From: Ignavibacteriales bacterium
GTDB lineage: Bacteria; Bacteroidota; Ignavibacteria; Ignavibacteriales; Ignavibacteriaceae
DNA: 64,000 nt
Direction of reading: 5' to 3'
Assembly (NCBI GenBank): GCA_016709155.1
Contig: JADJEI010000001.1
Coordinates: forward strand, 496,001-560,000
The notes under the pieces were generated by a model. That model did no database searches, was not told the origin of the DNA, and saw only the letters and a list, made by a program, of their open reading frames with translations. Both the position numbers and the translations under genes were made by a program. Below, piece after piece: positions 19,314 to 27,095 of this stretch; the first letter of the stretch is position 1, and the number at the start of each line of letters is the position of its first letter.

Positions 19314-19447
19314 AAATTATCTGATAGGTTGCAGACTGTTGTTATTTTAATTGAAAAATATATCAGTGTTTCTTTCTGCTTTCTCCTTGGTTTTTCGTGT
19401 AAGAAACTGGAGTAGTTACACCGAGAACCACAGAGAAAGATCACAAT

Positions 19448-20402
19448 TTAGTGAACAAGTTCTTGTTCGCTTAATTCTTTTTTAAGATTATTAATGTAAT
19501 CAGCCGCACTGAGCGCAGCGATAGTTCCATCTGCAACAGCAGTTGTAACCTGGCGATATTTTTTATGGATTGAATCACCGGCGGCAAAACTCCACGAACA
19601 TTTGTTTTCATATCTTTATCAACAACAATTTCTTTCCACTCATTTAATTCAACTATTCCTTCCAACGATTCCGTATTTGGTACGTAACCGATAAAAATAA
19701 AAGCGCCATCAATTTTTATCTCAGTAATTTCTTGTGTTGATTGATTTTGAATTTTTATTGATTCAAGTTTTTCATCACCAATAAACTCAATAATCTTTGA
19801 TTCCATTATGAATTGAATTTTCTCATTTTTCTTGGCTTCATCAACATAATGCTCTAATGCCTGGAAGTTATCAAACTGATGAACAATGGTAATTTTAGAT
19901 GCATATTTTGTAAGAGAAACTGCTTCTTCTAAAGCAGAATTACCCCCACCAACAACAATAATTTCTTTATCTTGAAAGAAATCACCATCACAAGTTGCAC
20001 AATATGAAATACCTTTGCCTTTAAAATTATCTTCTCCAAAAGCGCCAATCATTCGTGATTTTCCGCCAGTTGAAATAATGACTGAATTTGATGTGTAAAC
20101 ATCTTTGTTGTTGACAGTAACTTTTTTTCTACACCATTCAACTCTAGTGATGTAATCTTTATGTTTGATTTGATAACACATCCAAACTTTTGTGCTTGTG
20201 TTTTCATTGCTCTTGCAAGTTCATATCCGCTTATATTTTCTACACCGGGATAATTTGCAATCTCGTGAGTAAGCACCATTTGTCCCCCAACAGCGCCTTC
20301 ATTTAAAATCAAAGTTTTAACTTTTGCACGTGAAAGATAAATCCCAGCGGTTAATCCGGCAGCTCCTGCACCAATAACTATTACATCAAAATGATTATCC
20401 AT
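19448..20402 (-). pseudogene. trxB: Thioredoxin reductase, two frameshifts
   Basis: FAD/NADPH disulfide reductase that reduces thioredoxin. The first part has the FAD motif VIGAGAAGLTAGIYLSRA and GGQMVLTHEIANYPG. After a 7-T run on the plus strand (20122-20128) the frame shifts to the part with SVIISTGGK, the redox CATCDGDFF (CxxC) and the NADPH motif VVGGGNSALEEAV. A second shift at an A-run (19586-19589) restores a normal end, FAAGDSIHKKYRQ to a stop at 19448. An ATG at 20402 is preferred to a TTG four codons upstream. Joined length is about 315 residues, as expected. Two breaks in an enzyme this conserved point to indel errors in the assembly. Confidence 0.85.
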
Positions 20403-20425
20403 AATTTTATCCAAGTTTACATTAT

Positions 20426-20459
20426 AAAGATGACATCTTTTTATAAAGATGACATCTTT
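20426..20459. repeat. Tandem copies of a 15-bp perfect palindrome
   Basis: AAAGATGACATCTTT occurs at 20426-20440 and again at 20445-20459, a 19-base period. It sits between trxB and the thioredoxin-like gene, immediately before the trxB start, so it could be an operator, a short terminator-like hairpin or a small repetitive element. Confidence 0.7.
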
Positions 20460-20475
20460 TAATTACAAAAGAAAT

Positions 20476-20745
20476 TTATTTACCAAAATGTTCATCGAGA
20501 ATCGCTGTAACCTGCTCTCTTGATTGAATACTGCTTGTAGCTTTAACAACTTTTCCGTTTTTATAATAAATTGTAAATGGTATGCCTTGAAAACTCCTGC
20601 ACTCAGAAAGATTTCTAATTACTTTTGCATCCGGCAAATCAAATTCCATATCAACAAACTTTACGTTCTTATATTCACTTTCAAGTTCTTCCATTACTTC
20701 ATAAACTGGTATGCACATTGGTCCCATTCTTCCGCAGCAAACCAT
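20476..20745 (-). CDS. Thioredoxin-fold protein with unusual active site
   Basis: Thioredoxin-like domain: EELESEYKNVKFVDMEFD is the strand-helix block, IPFTIYYKNGK contains the cis-Pro and YYKNG turn, and the last helix ends DEHFGK. In place of WCGPC there is CCGRMGPMC, two cysteines followed seven residues later by a third. The frame stays open about 27 codons upstream (KTSAFRKEH-like, a good first thioredoxin helix) but has no start there; adding one T to an ATGTTAAG at about 20820 would supply MFK. So the true start is probably upstream with one more indel. Next to trxB, it is a likely substrate of that reductase. Confidence 0.7.
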   Translation of the reverse strand: MVCCGRMGPMCIPVYEVMEELESEYKNVKFVDMEFDLPDAKVIRNLSECRSFQGIPFTIYYKNGKVVKATSSIQSREQVTAILDEHFGK

Positions 20746-20847
20746 TACGTTTTCATTATTCTTAATTAATTCAGAATGTTCTTTTCTGAAAGCAGATGTT
20801 TTAAATTTGTTCTTAACATTTTTATCCTTTTTGATTTTTATTTTTAA

Positions 20848-21120
20848 TTAATCTTCAACAACGCCAAGAATATCGGACCGTTGTAATATCCTGTATTCTT
20901 TACCATTCATTTCAATTTCATCTCCACCGTATTTAGCAAACAAGACTTTATTACCCTCTTTAATTTTTTCTTTAAGGTCTTCATCAGTTCCTACTGCAAT
21001 CACGGTTCCAACACGAGGTTTTTCTTTAGCAGTATCTGGTATAATTAATCCGGAAGAAGTTTTTTCTTCGGCTGGCATTGGTTCAAGTAAAACACGGTCG
21101 TCTAAAGGTTTAATTTTCAT
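20848..21120 (-). CDS. groES: Co-chaperonin GroES (Hsp10)
   Basis: Lid of the GroEL folding chamber. Seen: the N-terminal MKIKPLDDRVLLEP, the mobile loop EEKTSSGLIIPDTAKEKP and FAKYGGDEIEMNGKEY. Length 90 is normal but slightly short. groEL is not next to it, which is unusual. It sits between thioredoxin- and glutaredoxin-like genes on the same strand, so it may be part of a redox or heat-stress group. Confidence 0.95.
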   Translation of the reverse strand: MKIKPLDDRVLLEPMPAEEKTSSGLIIPDTAKEKPRVGTVIAVGTDEDLKEKIKEGNKVLFAKYGGDEIEMNGKEYRILQRSDILGVVED

Positions 21121-21130
21121 TTTAACTCCA

Positions 21131-21375
21131 TTAATTTTTTATGTTTAACATTTGGTTGATTTTATTTCTATCGAAACCTACTATTGCTTTATTGTTTATT
21201 AAAATAACAGGCACGCCCATTTGTCCGGTTCTGCGCATCATATCTCTGGCGGCAGACTGATCACGGGAAACGTCAACATCAGTAAATCGAATATTTTTTC
21301 TCTGAAATATCTTTTGCCTGATTACAAAAACTACAGGTGGGTGTAGAGAATACAATTACTTTGGGTTGTGTCCAT
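21131..21375 (-). pseudogene. Glutaredoxin-like protein, frameshifted at the N-terminus
   Basis: Glutaredoxin/NrdH-type disulfide protein. The last 60 residues (RFTDVDVSRD to GQMGVPVILINNKAIVGFD) give the TVP-like cis-Pro and the G-F/D motif. Upstream, an ATG at 21375 starts MDTTQ. With one shift the next frame reads VIVFSTPTCSFCNQAKDIS, a perfect CxxC glutaredoxin site, and a second shift joins it to RKNIRFTDVD. So at least two indels lie between about 21310 and 21362. It sits 10 bases before groES. Confidence 0.7.
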
Positions 21376-21385
21376 ATTTAACTTC

Positions 21386-21529
21386 TTAAAATTTATTTTT
21401 GTTGCAAGTATGATGAAGAGTTAATAAAATAGATTCATAATTTATCTGTCCTATTAATCTATCTTGATTTGGTAAAATGAATGCATCATAAAACCAGCCA
21501 TCGTACAGGAGATTTTTATTCCTATTCAT
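21386..21529 (-). pseudogene. Remnant of a methyltransferase gene (N-terminal part)
   Basis: A 47-codon frame starting MNRNKNLLYDGWFYD and reading FILPNQDRLIGQI closely matches the first 30 residues of the methyltransferase at 18690-19313 (HWYDGWFYDKFIAPNQDR). After that point it has no methyltransferase motif. It appears to be a truncated duplicate left between the metal exporter gene and the glutaredoxin-like gene. Confidence 0.65.
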
Positions 21530-21533
21530 CGTT

Positions 21534-22373
21534 TCAAAATCCTATAGCGTAAAATATCAACCCAATCGTTAATCCAATTACAAAGTTGAATACTTTTAGT
21601 TTGATTGAATCTTTAAGTGAATATGAAAGCATCGGCAGCATTCCATGCCCATCTTGAACAATAGAACTTGTTAACAAAACAGAAAATGGAATTAATCCTT
21701 GTGCAAAAAGAGTAACAAATATCAAATGCGGACCAGATTCCGGTATCAATCCAACTAAAGCACCAACAATCAGAAAGACAATTTTGTATTGCGAGGTAAA
21801 CTGTTCGAGATGCAAATAGTGAAGACCAAACTCAACGATAGCTAAAGCACCGAATGTCCAAAGTGCAGTTTTCCACAGATGCTTTTTAATTATGTGTCCA
21901 AAAATATGTTCTTTAAGATAATGTGTAAATCCACCTTCCATAGGATGAGTAATCATCTCCTTGCAATTTTCGCAAGTAGGGATTTTATATTTCCTAACAA
22001 TAAAATCTATAAGCCAACCGCTGAATATTCCGATAACAAAAAGAATGGCAAAGAGAATTAAAGCATCCTTTGGAAACATAGCAAGCATCACAAACGCCTC
22101 ATCGCCTGAAACGGCTATCATAGCGCCAGCAAGTGCACCAAAGCTTATCAATCCGTGGATGTAAAGTGAAACATTTGTAAATCCGCCGATACAACCGGGC
22201 ACTGTTCCAATTAACGATGCTAAAATGTACTGCCTAAACTGTTTTGCATTCTTAAAGAATAATTCAAGTTTCTCTTTGGTTAACACATTTAGTAAATCAA
22301 CAGCAATCATCATTACTGCAGCAAGTAACGAAATCTGGGTTGACTCTTTTAGTATTTTTAAAATTATATCCAT
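21534..22373 (-). CDS. Putative manganese/heavy-metal exporter (ArsP_2 type)
   Basis: Integral membrane transporter of the putative 10TM heavy-metal exporter family (PF11449), annotated elsewhere as a putative manganese transporter. Seen: about eight hydrophobic segments, the paired motifs GTVPGCIGGFTNVSLY and GLIPESGPHLIFVTL that suggest an internal duplication, VSGDEAFVML and QDGHGMLPML, and a cytosolic loop with CENC and several His, likely for metal binding. Length 279. The function in metal efflux is known only by family naming. Confidence 0.8.
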   Translation of the reverse strand: MDIILKILKESTQISLLAAVMMIAVDLLNVLTKEKLELFFKNAKQFRQYILASLIGTVPGCIGGFTNVSLYIHGLISFGALAGAMIAVSGDEAFVMLAMFPKDALILFAILFVIGIFSGWLIDFIVRKYKIPTCENCKEMITHPMEGGFTHYLKEHIFGHIIKKHLWKTALWTFGALAIVEFGLHYLHLEQFTSQYKIVFLIVGALVGLIPESGPHLIFVTLFAQGLIPFSVLLTSSIVQDGHGMLPMLSYSLKDSIKLKVFNFVIGLTIGLIFYAIGF

Positions 22374-22400
22374 TAAAGTTTCTTAATTTTTATCTTTCTA

Positions 22401-22862
22401 TTAATTAGATGTAAGAAGTTCTTGTTGGTTACTCCTAAAAAGATTTTTAGTTAGTAAACCTGGGTATAATAAATCACTCTGATTTTGAGGAAGCATTTGG
22501 CCGGAAGTTAAATTCATTAGGACACATTTTTGAGTCGCTGTAAAAGAGAGTTTTCCGTTAACAATGATTTCGGCTTTTAGTATAAAAACACCGTGCGAAT
22601 AACTTTGCAATAACATTTTACCAACCGGTCTATCAAAAAGTTTTATCTGCTTTTTATATTTTATTTCGCTCGAAGTTACAACAGGGTAGAAATTTATAGC
22701 CAGCAGTTTTTCTAAAGGATATATTTTGGTAAGTAATTCTATACGCATATCTTCTAGCCAGCGTATATAAACTACGTTATTTACGTGTCCGGCAACATCA
22801 ATATCATAAGTTTTAACTTCAATATTTATTTCGATACTTATGATTTTATTATAAGTCTCCAT
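22401..22862 (-). CDS. Acyl-CoA/ACP thioesterase (4HBT, HotDog fold)
   Basis: HotDog thioesterase of the YbgC/FadM/acyl-ACP type. Seen: YDIDVAGHVNNVVYIRWLEDMR, with the catalytic Asp and the HVNN loop typical of this group, and a second half that resembles a beta-sheet hairpin. The ATG at 22862 begins METYNKII and is preferred over the upstream frame, which overlaps the arginine decarboxylase gene. About 153 residues. The substrate is unknown. Confidence 0.8.
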   Translation of the reverse strand: METYNKIISIEINIEVKTYDIDVAGHVNNVVYIRWLEDMRIELLTKIYPLEKLLAINFYPVVTSSEIKYKKQIKLFDRPVGKMLLQSYSHGVFILKAEIIVNGKLSFTATQKCVLMNLTSGQMLPQNQSDLLYPGLLTKNLFRSNQQELLTSN

Positions 22863-22867
22863 CTCTT

Positions 22868-23413
22868 TTAAGGTAATAATATTGCTGCTGCAATAACCGT
22901 TTTCCATAAACCCGTTTTATCTCCTTCAGCAGATTGAGTTACATTAAATGTTTTTACAATTTTTCCGGACATCTTAAATTCCTGCTCCCTTTCATTCCAA
23001 TCAGATTCAGGATTAAAGTCTACACCTAATGTAGTAGCAAGCATTTGTGCAGCAAGATCCTCAGCATAGTCACCAGCATTTTTTTCTGTCACTCCGAAAG
23101 GATGATATTCAGAAAGATATCCATATTGAGTATTGTCAGCAGGGATGGCAACTCCAATTGATGCAGCAATTAATCTGTTGGGTTCGTTATTTGAGTTTCT
23201 TGCCATGACTGCAAATGTAATTTGTCCGGGCAATAATTCTTTTAGTCCTTCTTCCCTGCTTATCCGTTTGCAGGATGGCGGGAATATACTGCTGACAGCA
23301 ACAAGGTTACATTTTTCAATTCCTGCGTTTCGTAATGCTAGTTCAAAAGAACTAAGGTAATCTTTATGCCTGCCAACTCCTTTTGTAAAAAATATTTTTG
23401 TTGGTACGTACAA
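22868..23413 (-). CDS. Pyruvoyl-dependent arginine decarboxylase
   Basis: Converts arginine to agmatine in polyamine synthesis. The protein cuts itself at a Ser-Ser bond to make the pyruvoyl group: seen as CNLVAVSSIFPP. Also FFTKGVGRHKDYLSSFELALR, MARNSNNEPNRLIAASIGVAIP and GYLSEYHPFGVTE in the family order. I place the start at a TTG at 23413 because AGGAGG lies 8 bases upstream and the product then begins at YVPTKIFF, 181 residues as in Chlorobi relatives. The longer frame from 23497 would run into dps. This enzyme type is common in archaea, Chlamydiae and Chlorobi relatives. Confidence 0.92.
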   Translation of the reverse strand: MYVPTKIFFTKGVGRHKDYLSSFELALRNAGIEKCNLVAVSSIFPPSCKRISREEGLKELLPGQITFAVMARNSNNEPNRLIAASIGVAIPADNTQYGYLSEYHPFGVTEKNAGDYAEDLAAQMLATTLGVDFNPESDWNEREQEFKMSGKIVKTFNVTQSAEGDKTGLWKTVIAAAILLP

Positions 23414-23489
23414 TTTTATTTCCTCCTGGAAATTCTGAAAATAGTATAATTCAAGCCGATCCAACTTGAACCGGCTGTTAAATAATAAA

Positions 23490-23933
23490 TCATCCAATAC
23501 TTGCTTTGATCATCCAGATTTGTTTTTCTAGCCAGGCAACATTGTTATCAGCATAACTTGCCGTTGGCATATCTAGCATTTCATTAGCAGTTTTAGATAT
23601 AACCTTAAATTCTTTGTTCAGATATTCAAAATCTGCAAGCACTGAACTCAAAACAATTCTAACATCAAATTCATTTTTACTTTCTTCATTCAGTGAAGCA
23701 TTATTAAGATAATCTTGTAACGTTGCCAACGGTTTTCCGCCAAGCTGCACAACTCTCTCTGCCGCTTCATCATATTGCTCCGCAAAGTAATCGTAATACC
23801 CTTCGGTCATTTCATGAATAGATTTAAAATTCATTCCTTTCACATTCCAGTGATAGTTATGAAGTTTTACGTATAGTACTTGAAGATTTGCAAGATTTTT
23901 GTTCAACAATTCAATGAGTTTATTAGATTTCAT
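23490..23933 (-). CDS. dps: Dps-family ferritin
   Basis: Iron-storing, DNA-protecting mini-ferritin that forms 12-mers and detoxifies peroxide with iron. Seen: VKLHNYHWNVKGMNFKSIHE with the ferroxidase His, then EGYYDYFAEQYDEAAERV with Asp and Glu ligands of the neighbouring subunit. Length 147. It starts at an ATG next to the NifX-like gene and may be coregulated with the anaerobic cluster, because it has only one base between its start and the stop of 23935. Confidence 0.93.
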   Translation of the reverse strand: MKSNKLIELLNKNLANLQVLYVKLHNYHWNVKGMNFKSIHEMTEGYYDYFAEQYDEAAERVVQLGGKPLATLQDYLNNASLNEESKNEFDVRIVLSSVLADFEYLNKEFKVISKTANEMLDMPTASYADNNVAWLEKQIWMIKASIG

Positions 23934-23934
23934 T

Positions 23935-24270
23935 TCACTTTTCCTCTTTTTGTTTTGATAAATAATTAGTTATTGCGTCTGTAACCTTTAATTTGCTACT
24001 TAAACCACTTACAATTTTAATATTCCCTCTTTTAAGTGCTTCTTCAGCCTTATCACCAACGTGACTCGTTAATAAAATATTTACTCCCTTGTTAATTAAA
24101 ACTTCTGCTGCTTTGGGGCCTGCACCACCTTGTGCTTTTTCTGCAGGATTGGGAACAGCTTCCAACTTCATTGTATCCGGATCAACAATTAAAAAGAATT
24201 GGCATCGTCCAAATCTTTCATTTACCAAAGAATCGAATGAATCTCCGGATGATGTTACTGCTATTAACAT
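23935..24270 (-). CDS. NifX/NifB-type cofactor-binding protein (PF02579), copy 1
   Basis: Small protein of the dinitrogenase iron-molybdenum cofactor family that binds metal clusters. Seen: MLIAVTSSGDSFDSLVNERFGRC, FLIVDPDTMK, NPAEKAQGGAGPKAAEVLI and LTSHVGDKAEEALKRGNIKIV, the full RNaseH-like fold of 111 residues. It is the last gene of the long minus-strand cluster and follows the two MinD-type ATPases, as in the ORP locus of sulfate reducers. Confidence 0.9.
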   Translation of the reverse strand: MLIAVTSSGDSFDSLVNERFGRCQFFLIVDPDTMKLEAVPNPAEKAQGGAGPKAAEVLINKGVNILLTSHVGDKAEEALKRGNIKIVSGLSSKLKVTDAITNYLSKQKEEK

Positions 24271-24281
24271 TTTTAGTCCTC

Positions 24282-25154
24282 TCAGTTTAAAATGATTTTC
24301 TGAATATCATTCCAAATAATCTTGAATTTGTTTTTATAGGAATGATCATATTCAATTATAGATTTAGAATTTTGAATTGCTTTAATGAATTTTTTGTCAA
24401 AGGGAATTTTTGCAAGCAGAGAAATTCCTTCTGATTCTATAAATTGCTCAATAACATTGCTCATATCAGTGTTGATATCATATTTATTTACTATCACACC
24501 ACTTGGAATCTTAAATATCTTTAACAGGTTTATTAATCTTTTTAAATCGTGTAAACCAGATTGTGTCGGTTCAGTTACAATCACAACAAAATCTACTCCA
24601 GATAAACTTGCATTAACAGGACAACCAATTCCGGGTGGTCCATCAATTATTATCCATTTTACATTTCCCTTAACCTGTTCATGGGCTTTCTTTTTAATTT
24701 CGCTTACAAGTTTACCGGAGTTACCTTCACCCGCTAATAATTGTGCATAATAGAATTTAGAGTGATCTTCTAACTCACACTCCGAATAAACTCCGGATTT
24801 TGATTCATAAAATGAAATTGCATCATCCGGACAAACACGAAAACAAAAACCACATCCTTCACAGCTTGTTCTGTTTACTTTAAAATTCTTTATAGCATCA
24901 AATCTGCAGACTGATTCACACATTCCACATTGCGAACATTTATTGGGATTGATTTCAGCCTTTTTCCCACCGTAGTAATCGTACTCTGAGTTGATGTAGT
25001 AATCAAAAACTAAATGCATATTAGCAGCATCAACATCGGTGTCAATTACAAGTTTATTTTCCGCAATTTCTGATAATGCAGTTGCAACAGTTGTTTTACC
25101 GGTTCCACCTTTACCGCTAAGTATTACAATTTGTTTATAGTGTTTCTCAGGCAT
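24282..25154 (-). CDS. MinD/Mrp-like ATPase with inserted ferredoxin domain, copy 1
   Basis: P-loop ATPase of the MinD/ParA class carrying two 4Fe-4S clusters. Seen: the deviant Walker A SGKGGTGKTTVATAL, VIDTDVDAANMH, then CSQCGMCESVCRFDAI and CEGCGFCFRVCPDDAI (about residues 75-110), and the Walker B-like WIIIDGPPGIGCPV. The ATG at 25154 overlaps the end of the next gene (25147), so the two are translationally coupled. Such ATPases load or transfer metal-sulfur clusters. In D. vulgaris homologues belong to the ORP complex. Function here is inferred from context. Confidence 0.92.
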   Translation of the reverse strand: MPEKHYKQIVILSGKGGTGKTTVATALSEIAENKLVIDTDVDAANMHLVFDYYINSEYDYYGGKKAEINPNKCSQCGMCESVCRFDAIKNFKVNRTSCEGCGFCFRVCPDDAISFYESKSGVYSECELEDHSKFYYAQLLAGEGNSGKLVSEIKKKAHEQVKGNVKWIIIDGPPGIGCPVNASLSGVDFVVIVTEPTQSGLHDLKRLINLLKIFKIPSGVIVNKYDINTDMSNVIEQFIESEGISLLAKIPFDKKFIKAIQNSKSIIEYDHSYKNKFKIIWNDIQKIILN

Positions 25155-26010
25155 ACACTTTTTCAATCACTTCTTTTTTAATTTTTTCTAACAGATCTAC
25201 CATCATTGTTTTATAATCTTTAACTGTTTCTATTGGAAGTTTTCCTTTTGAATAACTTTCAGCAATATCCATTCTAAATGGAATCTTTAACAAAAGATTC
25301 AATCTATTGTTTTGAATGTATTCATCCAGCAAAGAAAAATTTTCATCATATTTATTTATTACGATCCCATATGGAATATTTATTTGTCTCAATACATTCA
25401 TTGCTAGTTTAAGATCATTAAGTCCAAACGGAGTTGATTCTGTAACGAGTACACAAAAATCTGAATCTTTAACTGCTTCCAGCATTGAACAGGAAGTCCC
25501 AGGAGGAGAATCTATGATTATCGGTCTGTCTCCTTTATAAGCATTCTTAACTTTTTTAATTAGTGGAGCCGCAGAAGCTTCACCAACTTTCAGATAAGCA
25601 TCATAAAACAAAATATTATTTGAAGTTTCTCCTATTCTAATTTTCCCATTTTCTTTTCTTACTTCTGTAATTGCTTTTTGAGGACAAAAGTATGTACATG
25701 CTCCGCAGCTATGACAAAGTTCATCAATCAAATAAATTTCTGTTTTGAAATTAAGAAGAGCATTAAATTCACAAACCTCTGTACATTTATTACAAAAGTT
25801 GCACAGGTCATTATTTATTTTTGGAATAATCTTGTAAGAAGATTCTTCCAATGTAATTTTAGGTTTTAATAAAATATGACCATTAGGTTCTTCAACATCA
25901 CAGTCGATATAAACACAGTTATTAATTACAGAAGCGAGTCCACATGCCACTGTAGTTTTCCCCGTTCCGCCTTTACCTGATGCAATTGAAATTACCAACT
26001 TGTCCCTCAA
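25147..26010 (-). CDS. MinD/Mrp-like ATPase with inserted ferredoxin domain, copy 2
   Basis: Paralogue of the downstream ATPase and probably its partner in a heterodimer. Seen: ASGKGGTGKTTVACGLA, YIDCDVEEPNGHILL, ferredoxin motifs CNFCNKCTEVCEFNAL and CHSCGACTYFCPQKAI, then PIIIDSPPGTSCSMLEAV. Start is a TTG overlapping the stop of the previous gene (TTGA), which fits coupling. 287 residues. Two tandem MinD-like ferredoxin ATPases are diagnostic of the ORP-type locus. Confidence 0.92.
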   Translation of the reverse strand: MRDKLVISIASGKGGTGKTTVACGLASVINNCVYIDCDVEEPNGHILLKPKITLEESSYKIIPKINNDLCNFCNKCTEVCEFNALLNFKTEIYLIDELCHSCGACTYFCPQKAITEVRKENGKIRIGETSNNILFYDAYLKVGEASAAPLIKKVKNAYKGDRPIIIDSPPGTSCSMLEAVKDSDFCVLVTESTPFGLNDLKLAMNVLRQINIPYGIVINKYDENFSLLDEYIQNNRLNLLLKIPFRMDIAESYSKGKLPIETVKDYKTMMVDLLEKIKKEVIEKVYA

Positions 26011-26384
26011 TGATGATGATGTTCGTGTTTACAAGCTTCGTAACCACTTAGCTTTCCTTGCAAATAAAGATCGAACGCATCCTGAGATAGAAGTCCCGGA
26101 GCTGTGATAACATTTATACCATAATCAAGAAAATTGTTAACAGCTTTTTGTCCCATTCCACCGGCGATAATTGTGCTAACATTAAATTGCTTAACATATC
26201 CTGGTAATTGGCAAGCGCCGTTATGTTCACCGACTAAGGGATTAAAATATATTTCTGTTTTTATTAATGTTTTATCATCATCAAGTTCACAAACTTTAAA
26301 TTTAGAACATCTTCCAAAATGTTCTGCAACAGTTTCTACTCCGTTATCGTTTTCTTCAATTGAAATGGCTATTCTTTCTTTCAT
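26007..26384 (-). CDS. NifX/ORP-like cofactor-binding protein with His-rich tail, copy 2
   Basis: PF02579-type protein, 125 residues, and the best candidate for an orange protein (ORP) homologue that carries a Mo-Cu-S type cluster. Seen: the NifX fold with EDNDNGVETVAEHFGRCSKF, IAGGMGQKAVNNFLDYGINVI and a C-terminal CKHEHHHH, a probable metal ligand set. It overlaps the ATPase gene start. The identity of the bound cluster is not visible from sequence. Confidence 0.88.
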   Translation of the reverse strand: MKERIAISIEENDNGVETVAEHFGRCSKFKVCELDDDKTLIKTEIYFNPLVGEHNGACQLPGYVKQFNVSTIIAGGMGQKAVNNFLDYGINVITAPGLLSQDAFDLYLQGKLSGYEACKHEHHHH

Positions 26385-26392
26385 ACTATTTC

Positions 26393-26818
26393 CTAAATTT
26401 TATTCTGATGTTTAATTCTGATACCATTAGAAGAATTTCTTCTAAATCTTTTTCTATTTCTTTTTGTATAAAGCTCATTCTCACTAATCTCAATTTCCTC
26501 AAGTTTTTTTTCCTTAAATAACTTAATTGCTTCTTCAGCCGATTCTTTTATACAACGGTATACTTTTATATTTAAGGAATTCAAAAAACTTAATGGATGT
26601 AAGCCAATATTTGCTGTTATTAAAGCCTCAATATTTTTTTCGAAAAGAAATCGGGCGGATTGAATTCCGGCACCGCCCAATTCCGTTGAATAAGGATTTG
26701 GAAAAAAATCTGATGTATTCATTTCTGAGTCATAAATCAAAAAATATTTACTGATTCCAAATCCATTAGAAATTTCGGACAACAATTCAGGTTTTTCAAT
26801 TGAGATAGCAACCAACAT
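26393..26818 (-). CDS. NifX-like cofactor-binding protein, copy 3
   Basis: Third PF02579-type protein of the cluster, 141 residues from the ATG at 26818 (MLVAISIEKPELLSEISNG). Seen: FGISKYFLIYDSEMN, the conserved NPYSTELGGAGIQSARFLF, and a basic tail rich in Lys/Arg/Asn (RNRKRFRRN). The longer upstream reading overlaps the DUF5320 gene in another frame and has an odd composition, so it is not used. Function unknown; probably a chaperone or acceptor for the same cofactor. Confidence 0.8.
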   Translation of the reverse strand: MLVAISIEKPELLSEISNGFGISKYFLIYDSEMNTSDFFPNPYSTELGGAGIQSARFLFEKNIEALITANIGLHPLSFLNSLNIKVYRCIKESAEEAIKLFKEKKLEEIEISENELYTKRNRKRFRRNSSNGIRIKHQNKI

Positions 26819-26822
26819 TGGG

Positions 26823-27068
26823 CTACTTCTTAAAAGTTTGGTTTCTTCCAAAACCTCTTCTTCTTCCTTGTCCTTGCTGCCCTTTTTGTGCTTGCCCAAA
26901 TCCACCCCCACCTCGTGGTCTTCCACCACGTCCAAGTCCATAAATAACTTCTTGATTTTCGGATGATTGGTTTTGTCTATCGGCTTTTTCCGTTCCTGTG
27001 CAGCGTCCTCTTTTTCTTCCACTCAAAGGACCTTGTCCTTGTGGACCTGTTCCATCTAAATTTGGCAT
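26823..27068 (-). CDS. DUF5320 small Gly/Arg-rich protein
   Basis: Small basic protein beginning MPNLDGTGPQGQGPLSGRKRGRC, the hallmark of DUF5320, followed by a low-complexity Gly/Gln/Arg stretch. Members occur in anaerobes next to NifX-like and MinD-like genes, as here. The N-terminal GTGPQGQGP and the Cys may bind a metal site or partner, but no function is established. Good ribosome site AAAAAGGAG upstream. 81 residues. Confidence 0.85.
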   Translation of the reverse strand: MPNLDGTGPQGQGPLSGRKRGRCTGTEKADRQNQSSENQEVIYGLGRGGRPRGGGGFGQAQKGQQGQGRRRGFGRNQTFKK

Positions 27069-27095
27069 GATTAACTCCTTTTTTGATTAATTGAT

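Noticed and set aside
26819..27022. N-terminal extension of the third NifX-like gene
   Set aside because: It overlaps the DUF5320 gene in a different frame and has an unlikely Lys/Glu-rich sequence; the ATG at 26818 begins a normal NifX fold.
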